A DNA stretch of 64,000 bases from the NCBI RefSeq assembly GCF_014861485.1, contig NZ_JACZHT010000003.1:62001-126000 (forward strand), read 5' to 3'. Numbering within the stretch: the first letter of the stretch is position 1; every line of letters starts with the position of its first letter. The notes beneath the pieces were generated by a model. It did not search any database and was not told the DNA's origin. It saw only the letters and a program-made list of their open reading frames with translations. The position numbers were made by a program, and so were the translations under genes. The DNA is from Phaeovibrio sulfidiphilus. GTDB taxonomy: Bacteria > Pseudomonadota > Alphaproteobacteria > Rhodospirillales > Rhodospirillaceae. Below are positions 55,843-64,000 of this stretch, one piece after another.

Positions 55843-57303
55843 TCAGAACAGCGCCGCCGCAGCGTGCTTCAGAAGCGCATCACCGGCAAACTGGGCCGAC
55901 GTCACAAGCCAGTCCATCCCCAGGAAGCCCAGAAGCACAAGGGCCGAGCCCCCGAACAGGACGCTGGAGTTGACCCGGGAGGTGAACTCGTCCAGGGGCG
56001 TGCCCACCTCGTCGAAGTACATGATCTTCACGATGCGCAGGTAGTAGAACGCACCAATCACCGAGGTGACCACACCGATAATGGCCAGCGTGTAGAGCTT
56101 GGCGTCAATGGCCGCCATGAACACATAGAACTTGCCGAAGAAGCCCGCCAGCGGAGGAATACCGGCCATGGAGAACATGAGCACGGTCACCGCCGCCGCC
56201 GCCCAGGGAGCCGTGCGCGACAGGCCCGCCAGATCGGACAGGCGTTCCACCGGCTGCCCGCCCTGCCGCATGGACAAGATCAGGGCAAAGGTGGCCACGT
56301 TCATCACCAGATAGATCGCCAGGTACACCAGCATGCCCCGGATCCCGTCGTGCGTTCCGGCGGTGATACCGATCAGCGCGTAGCCCACGTGGCCGATGGA
56401 GCTGTAAGCCATCAGACGCTTGATGTTGGTCTGGGCAATGGCCGCAACCGCCCCCAGGGACATGGACAGGATCGACAGAACCAGAAGAACCTGCTGCCAG
56501 TCCTTGATCCAGGGGCCGAAGGGATCGACCATGACCCGGGCGAACAGGGCCAGGGCTGCGATCTTCGGCGCCACCGCGAAGAAGGCGGTGATGGGGGTGG
56601 GAGCGCCCTCGTAGACGTCGGGGGCCCACATGTGGAACGGAACCGCCGACACCTTGAAGGCAAAGCCCGCCGCAACGAACACGAGACCGACCACGATGCC
56701 AACGGGCCGCGCGCCGTCCGCCGCCACATGGGCGATACCGGCAAAGTGGGTCGTGCCCGCAAAGCCGTACACGAGCGACATGCCGTAGAGCATCACCGCG
56801 GACGCAAGCGCGCCCAGGATGAAGTACTTCACACCGGCCTCGGTGGATTTGGCACTGGTGCGCTGGTAGGCCGCCAGAATGTAGAGGGCGAACGACTGGA
56901 GCTCGACGCCCATGTAGACCGCCATCAGATCGTTGGCGGACACCATCACCATCATACCGACGACGGCGAACACCACCAGAACCGGGAACTCGGCCTGAAG
57001 GGCGTCGTCCCGGCGGAACCAGCTCTCGCTCATGGCGAGGACAATCATGGCCGAGGCCAGCACAAGGATCTTCGCAAAGCGGGCAAAGGCGTCGTCAATG
57101 AAAAGGCCGTTCAGGCCCTCCTGAACCGTGGTCCACCCGGCCATCAGGCAGACCAGGGCCAGGGTCACCCCGAAACCGGCAAACGCGAGCCGCGAGACCA
57201 GGGCCCCCGCATCCTTGCGGACAAAGGCTCCGATCACCAGAAGCGCCAGGCCGAAAACCGCGAGAACGATCTCCGGCGTGGCGGGCACAAGATTAATGTC
57301 CAT
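55843..57303 (-). CDS. nuoN: NADH-quinone oxidoreductase subunit N
   Basis: 486 residues, about fourteen membrane helices; antiporter-like proton channel of complex I. Typical motifs: YMGVELQSFALYILAAYQRTSAKSTEAGVKYFILGA (split YMGVELQSFALYIL and EAGVKYFILGA with the key Lys), PFHMWAPDVYEGAPTPITAF, NIKRLMAYSSIGHVGYAL, and MAGIPPLAGFFGKFYVF. It lies 17 bases behind nuoM. Confidence 0.98.
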   Translation of the reverse strand: MDINLVPATPEIVLAVFGLALLVIGAFVRKDAGALVSRLAFAGFGVTLALVCLMAGWTTVQEGLNGLFIDDAFARFAKILVLASAMIVLAMSESWFRRDDALQAEFPVLVVFAVVGMMVMVSANDLMAVYMGVELQSFALYILAAYQRTSAKSTEAGVKYFILGALASAVMLYGMSLVYGFAGTTHFAGIAHVAADGARPVGIVVGLVFVAAGFAFKVSAVPFHMWAPDVYEGAPTPITAFFAVAPKIAALALFARVMVDPFGPWIKDWQQVLLVLSILSMSLGAVAAIAQTNIKRLMAYSSIGHVGYALIGITAGTHDGIRGMLVYLAIYLVMNVATFALILSMRQGGQPVERLSDLAGLSRTAPWAAAAVTVLMFSMAGIPPLAGFFGKFYVFMAAIDAKLYTLAIIGVVTSVIGAFYYLRIVKIMYFDEVGTPLDEFTSRVNSSVLFGGSALVLLGFLGMDWLVTSAQFAGDALLKHAAAALF

Positions 57304-57320
57304 CCGTCTTGCCCTTCGGG

Positions 57321-58811
<1,491 letters not shown>

Positions 58812-58823
58812 CGAACCCTCGTC

Positions 58824-60755
58824 CTATCGGAAAGCGGTCATCAGAAGCCAGGTGACGACGCCGGTCAGACCGAAAATCATCACGAAGGCATAGCGGGACA
58901 CCAGGCCGTTCTGGATCCGGGAAAACACGCTGGCGGCTCCCGACGTGATCCGGGAGAGGCCGTCCGGGCCAAGCCCGTCAATGACAGCACGGTCTCCGGT
59001 CTTCCAGAACAGGCGGCCGATGGCGAAGGCCGGACGAATGAACACAGCGTTGTACACCTCGTCGAAGTACCACTTGTTGAGAAGGAAACGGTAGGCCAGC
59101 GGGAAGGCTCCGGCCACGCGACCCGGAAGACAGGGCTTCCAGACGTAGAACACAACGCCGGCCAGCACACCGAACAGCGAGCACACCAGCGGCGCCAGCT
59201 TCACAAGAAGCGGCACGTGGTGGGCCAGGTCGGTCACGTCTCCGGGGGTGCCCACGATGGAGCCGGCCCAGAAGGCAAAGCGCCCGTCGCCAACGAAGGA
59301 GTTGTAGCCGAGAACACCGGCCAGAACGGCGCCCACCGCAAGAAGCACCAGCGGCAGGGTCATGACGCGCGGGCTCTCGTGGACGTGGTCCATGACCCGC
59401 TCGTCCGCCCTCGGCGCACCGTGGAAGGTCAGCGCGATCAGGCGGGTGGAGTAGAAGGCCGTCAGCGTCGCCACCACAATGGCCGCATAGAACGCCACAT
59501 CCGAGTGCCACCCCGAAGCCGCATAGGCCGCCTCGATAATGGTGTCCTTGGAGAAGTAACCGGCAAAGGGCCAGATCCCCATCAGGGCCAGCGAGCCGAT
59601 CCACATCATGGCATAGGTCAGCGGGATCAGCTTCCAGATGCCGCCCATCTTGCGCATGTCCTGCTCGTCACTCATGGCGTGAATGACCGAACCGGCGCCA
59701 AGGAACAGCAGGGCCTTGAAGAAGGCGTGGGTCATCAGGTGGAAGATACCGGCCCCGAACGCGCCCACACCCAGAGCAAAGAACATGTAGCCCAGCTGCG
59801 AGCACGTGGAGTACGCGATCACCCGCTTGATGTCCGTCTGGGTGCAGGCCACGGTCGCGGCAAAGAAGGCCGTCGCGGCGCCGACCACGGTCACCATCGT
59901 CATGGCGGTGTCGGACAGGGTGAACAGGGGCGACATCCGCGCCACAAGAAACACACCGGCGGTCACCATGGTGGCGGCGTGGATCAGGGCGGACACAGGC
60001 GTCGGGCCCTCCATGGCGTCCGGCAGCCAGGTGTGCAGGCCGATCTGGGCCGACTTGCCCATGGCGCCCAGGAACAGCAGGACGCACGCCAGCGTCATCA
60101 CGTTCCAGTCGGTCCACAGGAAGTGGACGGTGTGGTGGGCAATGGACGGGGCAACCTCGAAAATGGTCGCGAACTGGACCGAGCCGAAGTGCCAGAAGAT
60201 GCAGAAGATGCCCATCAGGAAGAACAGGTCGCCAACCCGGTTGACCAGGAAGGCCTTGACCGCGGCGGCGTTCGCGCTCGGACGCTCGAACCAGAACCCG
60301 ATCAGCAGGTAGGACGACAGGCCCACACCCTCCCAGCCGAAGAACAGCTGGATCAGGTTGTCCGCGGTCACCAGCATCAGCATGAAGAAGGTGAACAGGG
60401 ACAGGTAGGCCATGAAGCGCGGCACGCTCCTGTCCTTGGCCATGTACCCGACCGAGTACACGTGCACGAGGAACGAGATCGTGGTCACCGTGGTCAGCAT
60501 CACCACCGAGAGGGTGTCAATGCGCAGCGCCCAGTCGAAGGCAAGAGCGCCGGACGAGGCCCACGTCATCAGGGGGAGGACAAAGCCCTCCCCGGCCGGA
60601 ACGATCTGGAAGAACAGAAGCCACGAGCACAGGGCGGACAGTCCCAGCCCCGAGCAGGTCACGACCGATGCCACCCGATCCGAGAAGGACCGGGACAGCA
60701 GGCCCACCAGCGCGGCCGTGAGCAGGGGCAGGAAGACGGTGGTAACGGCAAGCAT
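58824..60755 (-). CDS. nuoL: NADH-quinone oxidoreductase subunit L
   Basis: 643 residues; the distal antiporter-like subunit with the long lateral helix. [60 protein letters not shown] (in part), DIKRVIAYSTCSQLGYMFFALG, and WPFAGYFSKDTIIEAAY are visible. A C-terminal helix pair follows (NKWYFDEVYNAVFIRPAF). It lies six bases behind nuoK. Confidence 0.98.
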   Translation of the reverse strand: MLAVTTVFLPLLTAALVGLLSRSFSDRVASVVTCSGLGLSALCSWLLFFQIVPAGEGFVLPLMTWASSGALAFDWALRIDTLSVVMLTTVTTISFLVHVYSVGYMAKDRSVPRFMAYLSLFTFFMLMLVTADNLIQLFFGWEGVGLSSYLLIGFWFERPSANAAAVKAFLVNRVGDLFFLMGIFCIFWHFGSVQFATIFEVAPSIAHHTVHFLWTDWNVMTLACVLLFLGAMGKSAQIGLHTWLPDAMEGPTPVSALIHAATMVTAGVFLVARMSPLFTLSDTAMTMVTVVGAATAFFAATVACTQTDIKRVIAYSTCSQLGYMFFALGVGAFGAGIFHLMTHAFFKALLFLGAGSVIHAMSDEQDMRKMGGIWKLIPLTYAMMWIGSLALMGIWPFAGYFSKDTIIEAAYAASGWHSDVAFYAAIVVATLTAFYSTRLIALTFHGAPRADERVMDHVHESPRVMTLPLVLLAVGAVLAGVLGYNSFVGDGRFAFWAGSIVGTPGDVTDLAHHVPLLVKLAPLVCSLFGVLAGVVFYVWKPCLPGRVAGAFPLAYRFLLNKWYFDEVYNAVFIRPAFAIGRLFWKTGDRAVIDGLGPDGLSRITSGAASVFSRIQNGLVSRYAFVMIFGLTGVVTWLLMTAFR

Positions 60756-60761
60756 CGGTTC

Positions 60762-61070
60762 CTACCCTTTCAGCTCGTTGATGTTCTCGACCGCGATGGT
60801 CCCGCGTGCCCGGAAGAACGCCACAACGATCGCAAGGCCGACGGCGGCCTCGGCGGCCGCAACCGTGAGAACAAACATGGTGAAGATCTGCCCGCCCAGA
60901 TCCTGGAGATACGCCGAGAAGGCGACCAGGTTCAGGTTGGCGGCAAACAGGATCAGCTCGATGCACATCAGGATCAGAACCAGGTTCCTGCGCCGTGCGA
61001 AGATGCCAACCACACCGATGGTGAACAGGATGCCCGACACCGTCAGATAGTGAACAAGAGAGACAGTCAT
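60762..61070 (-). CDS. nuoK: NADH-quinone oxidoreductase subunit K
   Basis: 102 residues, three membrane helices: [41 protein letters not shown] (with the conserved Glu of the proton path), and [20 protein letters not shown]. The ATG at 61070 shares one base with the nuoJ stop (TGATG); a GTG one codon upstream is possible. Confidence 0.97.
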   Translation of the reverse strand: MTVSLVHYLTVSGILFTIGVVGIFARRRNLVLILMCIELILFAANLNLVAFSAYLQDLGGQIFTMFVLTVAAAEAAVGLAIVVAFFRARGTIAVENINELKG

Positions 61071-61687
61071 CACGAAATTCCCTTGCCGTTCTCAACCCGG
61101 TTCATCTTGAGGGTCTCGGACTTGCTGCGGGCAAGCTGCACCGACACATCCTGGCGCTGGTGGCGCTGGCGGCGGAAGGTCAGCAGAACCGCACCGACCA
61201 TGGCGACCAGAAGGATCAGGCCCGCCGTCTGGAACAGGAAGATATAGTCCGTATACAGGATGCGCGACAGGGCCACGGTGTTGCTCACCGTCGAGAGATC
61301 CGGCGTCGGGCTGGCCCTCAGGGCCTCGGCCTTCGGCGAGACGGACCACTCGCTCAGCATCACGAACAGGTCTCCCAGCAGGACCGCGCCCACGGCCAGG
61401 CCCACCAGAAGCGTCTGCTTCGAGCGCAGCGCCGGGCCCGTGAAGTCGAGATCCAGCATCATGACCACAAAGGTGAACAAGATGGCCACGGCGCCCGCAT
61501 AGACGATCACCAGCACCATGGCGAGGAACTCGGCGTTCAGCAGAACGAACAGGCCGGCCCCGTTGATGAACACCGTGATCATCCAGAGAACCGAATGAAC
61601 GGGATTGCGGGACACCACCACCATGAGCGCGGACACCACGCACACAATGGAAAACAGATAGAAAACAGCGTCAACAGCGAGCGTCAT
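61070..61687 (-). CDS. nuoJ: NADH-quinone oxidoreductase subunit J
   Basis: 205 residues, five membrane helices; the family signature [30 protein letters not shown] (in part) with the flexible pi-bulge helix region is clear. A roughly 45-residue polar C-terminal tail ([19 protein letters not shown]) ends the protein. The start [12 protein letters not shown] follows GGGGGG at about eight bases. It is coupled to nuoK. Confidence 0.97.
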   Translation of the reverse strand: MTLAVDAVFYLFSIVCVVSALMVVVSRNPVHSVLWMITVFINGAGLFVLLNAEFLAMVLVIVYAGAVAILFTFVVMMLDLDFTGPALRSKQTLLVGLAVGAVLLGDLFVMLSEWSVSPKAEALRASPTPDLSTVSNTVALSRILYTDYIFLFQTAGLILLVAMVGAVLLTFRRQRHQRQDVSVQLARSKSETLKMNRVENGKGIS

Positions 61688-61718
61688 CAGAGAGCCCCCC
61701 GGTTCAGATGGTCCTGTC

Positions 61719-62204
61719 TCATCGGTACGGTTCATCCTTCTCAAGACGCATGACAAGGACCGGCTCCCAGCGATCCCCGTTCGCAAGAAGCTTCTGCTTG
61801 CTGTACATCAGCTCCTCGCGCGTTTCCGTTGAATACTCGTAGTTGGGCCCCATGACGATGGCGTCCACCGGGCAGGCCTCCTCGCACAGACCGCAGAAGA
61901 TGCACTTCGTCATGTCCAGGTCGTAGCGGGTCGTGCGACGGGAGCCGTCGGCCCGCGGACTGGCCTCGATGGTGATGGCCTGGGCGGGACACACCGCCTC
62001 GCAGAGCTTGCACGAAATGCAGCGCTCCTCGCCGTTCTCGTAGCGGCGCAGACAGTGCTCGCCCCGGAAGCGGTGCGACAGCGGCGCCTTCTCGTACGGA
62101 TAGTTCAGGGTCACCTTGGGCCGGACGGTCATGTACCGGAAGGTCAGCCAGAAGCCGGAGACGATATCCGTCAGAAGCCAGGTTTTGATCAGTCTCTTGA
62201 ACAT
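61719..62204 (-). CDS. nuoI: NADH-quinone oxidoreductase subunit I
   Basis: 161 residues. Carries clusters N6a and N6b: [12 protein letters not shown] and [16 protein letters not shown], each a full C-x2-C-x2-C-x3-C-P. The N-terminal amphipathic part ([25 protein letters not shown]) anchors it, and [18 protein letters not shown] precedes the first cluster. It passes electrons toward quinone through NuoB. Confidence 0.98.
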   Translation of the reverse strand: MFKRLIKTWLLTDIVSGFWLTFRYMTVRPKVTLNYPYEKAPLSHRFRGEHCLRRYENGEERCISCKLCEAVCPAQAITIEASPRADGSRRTTRYDLDMTKCIFCGLCEEACPVDAIVMGPNYEYSTETREELMYSKQKLLANGDRWEPVLVMRLEKDEPYR

Positions 62205-62207
62205 CCC

Positions 62208-63236
62208 TTACGCCCCATACTCAGGCCAGAGACCCGTGAAGAAAAGAACCGACGCGGTCAGAACCAGCCACAGAAGCGACAGCGGAAGGAACACTTTCCA
62301 GCCCAGCCGCATGAGCTGGTCGTACCGGTATCGCGGCAGCGTGGCACGCGCCTGGATATACACAAAGAGGATCACCGCCATTTTCAGGAAGAACCAGACA
62401 ATGCCCGGGATCCAGGTGAACGGTGCCATGTCCAGCGGGGGCAGCCAGCCGCCCAGGAACAGGACGACGCACACACCGCTCATGAGGATCATGTTGGCGT
62501 ACTCACCCAGGTAGAAGAGCGCGAAGCCCATGGCCGAGTATTCCACGTGGAAGCCCGCCACGATTTCCGCATCCGACTGGGGAAGGTCGAACGGCACACG
62601 GTTGGTCTCGGCCATGATCGAGATCACAAAGAGCACGAACATGGGGAAGTGGATCACACCGAACCAGACGCCCTTCTGGGCCAGCACGATGTCCGTCAGG
62701 TTCATGGAGCCCGCCGTCAGGATCACCGAGATGATGATCAGGCCCATGGAGACCTCGTAGGAGATCATCTGGGCGGCCGACCGCAGGGAGCCCAGGAACG
62801 CATAGCGCGAGTTCGAGGCCCAGCCCGCCATCATGACACCGTAGATGGCCAGACCCGACACCGCGAGAATGTAGAGCATTCCCACGTTGATGTTCGAGAC
62901 GACCCAGCCTTCCTGGAAGGGGATCACCGCCCAGGCCACCAGGGCCAGCAGCAGCGTCAGCATGGGCGCCATGAAGAACACAAACCGGTCCGCGCCCGTA
63001 GGCACGATGGTTTCCTTGAACAGAAGCTTGAAGGCGTCGGCGAACGGCTGCAAAAGCCCAAGGGGGCCCACAACGTTGGGGCCCTTGCGCATCTGCATGG
63101 CGCCGATGACCTTGCGCTCCACGTAGGTCAGATAGGCGACGGACACGATCAGGGGCGCGACGATCGCGACGCACTGAAGGATCCACGTGATCCAGACCCC
63201 GGCGGGGCCAAAGAGTTCCTGCATTGCCTCAGCCAT
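62208..63236 (-). CDS. nuoH: NADH-quinone oxidoreductase subunit H
   Basis: 342 residues, eight membrane helices; forms the quinone chamber entrance. [41 protein letters not shown] (in part) is the family hallmark, and [41 protein letters not shown] holds the conserved acidic loop. ATG 63236 overlaps the nuoG end by eight bases. Confidence 0.98.
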   Translation of the reverse strand: MAEAMQELFGPAGVWITWILQCVAIVAPLIVSVAYLTYVERKVIGAMQMRKGPNVVGPLGLLQPFADAFKLLFKETIVPTGADRFVFFMAPMLTLLLALVAWAVIPFQEGWVVSNINVGMLYILAVSGLAIYGVMMAGWASNSRYAFLGSLRSAAQMISYEVSMGLIIISVILTAGSMNLTDIVLAQKGVWFGVIHFPMFVLFVISIMAETNRVPFDLPQSDAEIVAGFHVEYSAMGFALFYLGEYANMILMSGVCVVLFLGGWLPPLDMAPFTWIPGIVWFFLKMAVILFVYIQARATLPRYRYDQLMRLGWKVFLPLSLLWLVLTASVLFFTGLWPEYGA

Positions 63237-64000
63237 CGGTTCCCGTCCGCTCGTCTTCGGTTCCAGAAAGCGCCTCCACACACGCGGCCATCGTCCGGGA
63301 CGCGCGCGAGATCGGGCAGGTCATGTAGTAGTTCGGCACCGCCGGCGTGAAGGGCTCGGCCGACACCGCACCCTCCGTTCCGAACGGAGCGCCCCAGGGG
63401 GCGGGAGTGAGTGTCCACAAGGTGCCCAGAAGCGGGTTGATCGCCGCCATGCGGGCGCGCACGTCCTCCACCGAGGAGAACGGCAGCGCATGCCCGAGGG
63501 CGCGGGCCACACGGGCCACGGCCACCCAGTCCTCGACGGCGGCGCCCGGCGCACTGACCGCGCGCAAGGTCCGCTGGACCCGGCCTTCCATGCTCACCCA
63601 GGTCGCGGTCTTCTCGGTCCAGGCCGAGCCCGGCAGCACGATGTCCGCAACCGCGGCGCCCGCGTCCCCGTGGGAGCCGATGTAGACCACCAGCGCATCC
63701 CGGGTGGACCGGTTTGCAAGGGCAGAGGTGTCGAACTCGTCCGCGCCCAGAAGGATCAGCACATCCAGGGATCCGGACCCCAGGGCCTGAACCATGGCAC
63801 CCGCATCCAGGCCATCCTTGCCCGGCACGAAGCCCAGATCCAGACCGCCGACCCGGCCGGCCGCCGTGTGCAGAACGCTGAAGCCGTTCCAGCCCTCCCG
63901 GACGACGCCCAGGGCGTCCGCCAGGTCCCGGGCCGCGTTCAGGACAGCCGCGCCGTCCTCGCGGCGCAGGGCGCCCTGCCCGACGATGATCACCGGGTGC
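63229..64000 (-). CDS. nuoG: NADH-quinone oxidoreductase subunit G (C-terminal part, window edge)
   Basis: About 257 residues of the C-terminal molybdopterin-oxidoreductase-like domain; the frame runs off the window. [68 protein letters not shown] (in part) match NuoG. This domain has no molybdopterin in complex I. The end overlaps nuoH, completing an unbroken chain nuoG-H-I-J-K-L-M-N. Confidence 0.95.
   Translation of the reverse strand, partial: HPVIIVGQGALRREDGAAVLNAARDLADALGVVREGWNGFSVLHTAAGRVGGLDLGFVPGKDGLDAGAMVQALGSGSLDVLILLGADEFDTSALANRSTRDALVVYIGSHGDAGAAVADIVLPGSAWTEKTATWVSMEGRVQRTLRAVSAPGAAVEDWVAVARVARALGHALPFSSVEDVRARMAAINPLLGTLWTLTPAPWGAPFGTEGAVSAEPFTPAVPNYYMTCPISRASRTMAACVEALSGTEDERTGTDG

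Overview
This 64 kb stretch is high-GC chromosomal DNA from an alphaproteobacterium, most probably a motile member of the Rhodospirillales. I infer this from the gene families: squalene-hopene cyclase next to HpnG, a CckA-type hybrid kinase directly behind flhB, CheZ, the mutA/mutB/meaB methylmalonyl-CoA set, and the nuo - birA - coaX - rnj order. I saw no tRNA, rRNA, IS element, prophage or CRISPR array. It reads as core chromosome with unusually repeat-rich gaps.

Layout. 0-2 kb: the end of a membrane PAS-repeat protein resembling DivL-type regulators but with no kinase domain, followed by a repeat-filled gap. 2.8-6 kb: hopanoid synthesis (shc, hpnG). 6.3-9 kb: gamma-carbonic anhydrase-like protein, dcd, cheW and an exported nuclease-like protein. 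9.2-13.9 kb: a 1555-residue autotransporter. 14.6-15.8 kb: rplM-rpsI with a clear promoter and terminator. 16-22 kb: the methylmalonyl-CoA mutase cluster mutA-mutB-ybjQ-meaB, which interconverts methylmalonyl-CoA and succinyl-CoA with B12. 22.4-27 kb (minus strand): gap-pgk-slt. 27.3-34 kb (minus): flgB-flgC-fliE-fliQ-fliR-flhB-cckA, which joins flagellar rod and export genes to the cell-cycle kinase. 34.2-35.6 kb: an NSS-family transporter. 35.8-37.8 kb (plus): flhX-orf-fliO-fliP. 38-43.6 kb: a methyltransferase, glmS and glmU (UDP-GlcNAc synthesis), and gph. 43.7-45.5 kb (minus): cheZ-lipoprotein-coiled-coil/LysM-like gene. 45.8-52 kb: small unknown genes, hisI, a cystathionine lyase, a DUF1289 fusion and an OmpA-like lipoprotein. 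52.4-64 kb (minus): nuoG(partial)-H-I-J-K-L-M-N-birA-coaX-rnj.

The dominant oddity is that many intergenic gaps carry short tandem repeats (7, 12, 15, 17, 22, 26, 32, 42, 45, about 100 and 125 bp units). Two arrays touch gene signals: five 15-bp units carrying Shine-Dalgarno-like cores lie immediately upstream of fliE, and a 12-bp repeat triplicates the hisI stop codon. Other points worth following are a YbjQ-family gene coupled to meaB, a filler reading frame that links fliQ to fliR, a perfect palindrome upstream of rplM, and two stacked terminators between shc and hpnG. No complete new system is evident. The strongest candidates for new biology are the YbjQ-MeaB link, the fliE leader repeats, and the unknown proteins of the flhX-fliO and cheZ operons. 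All assignments come from reading the sequence; no database search was run.
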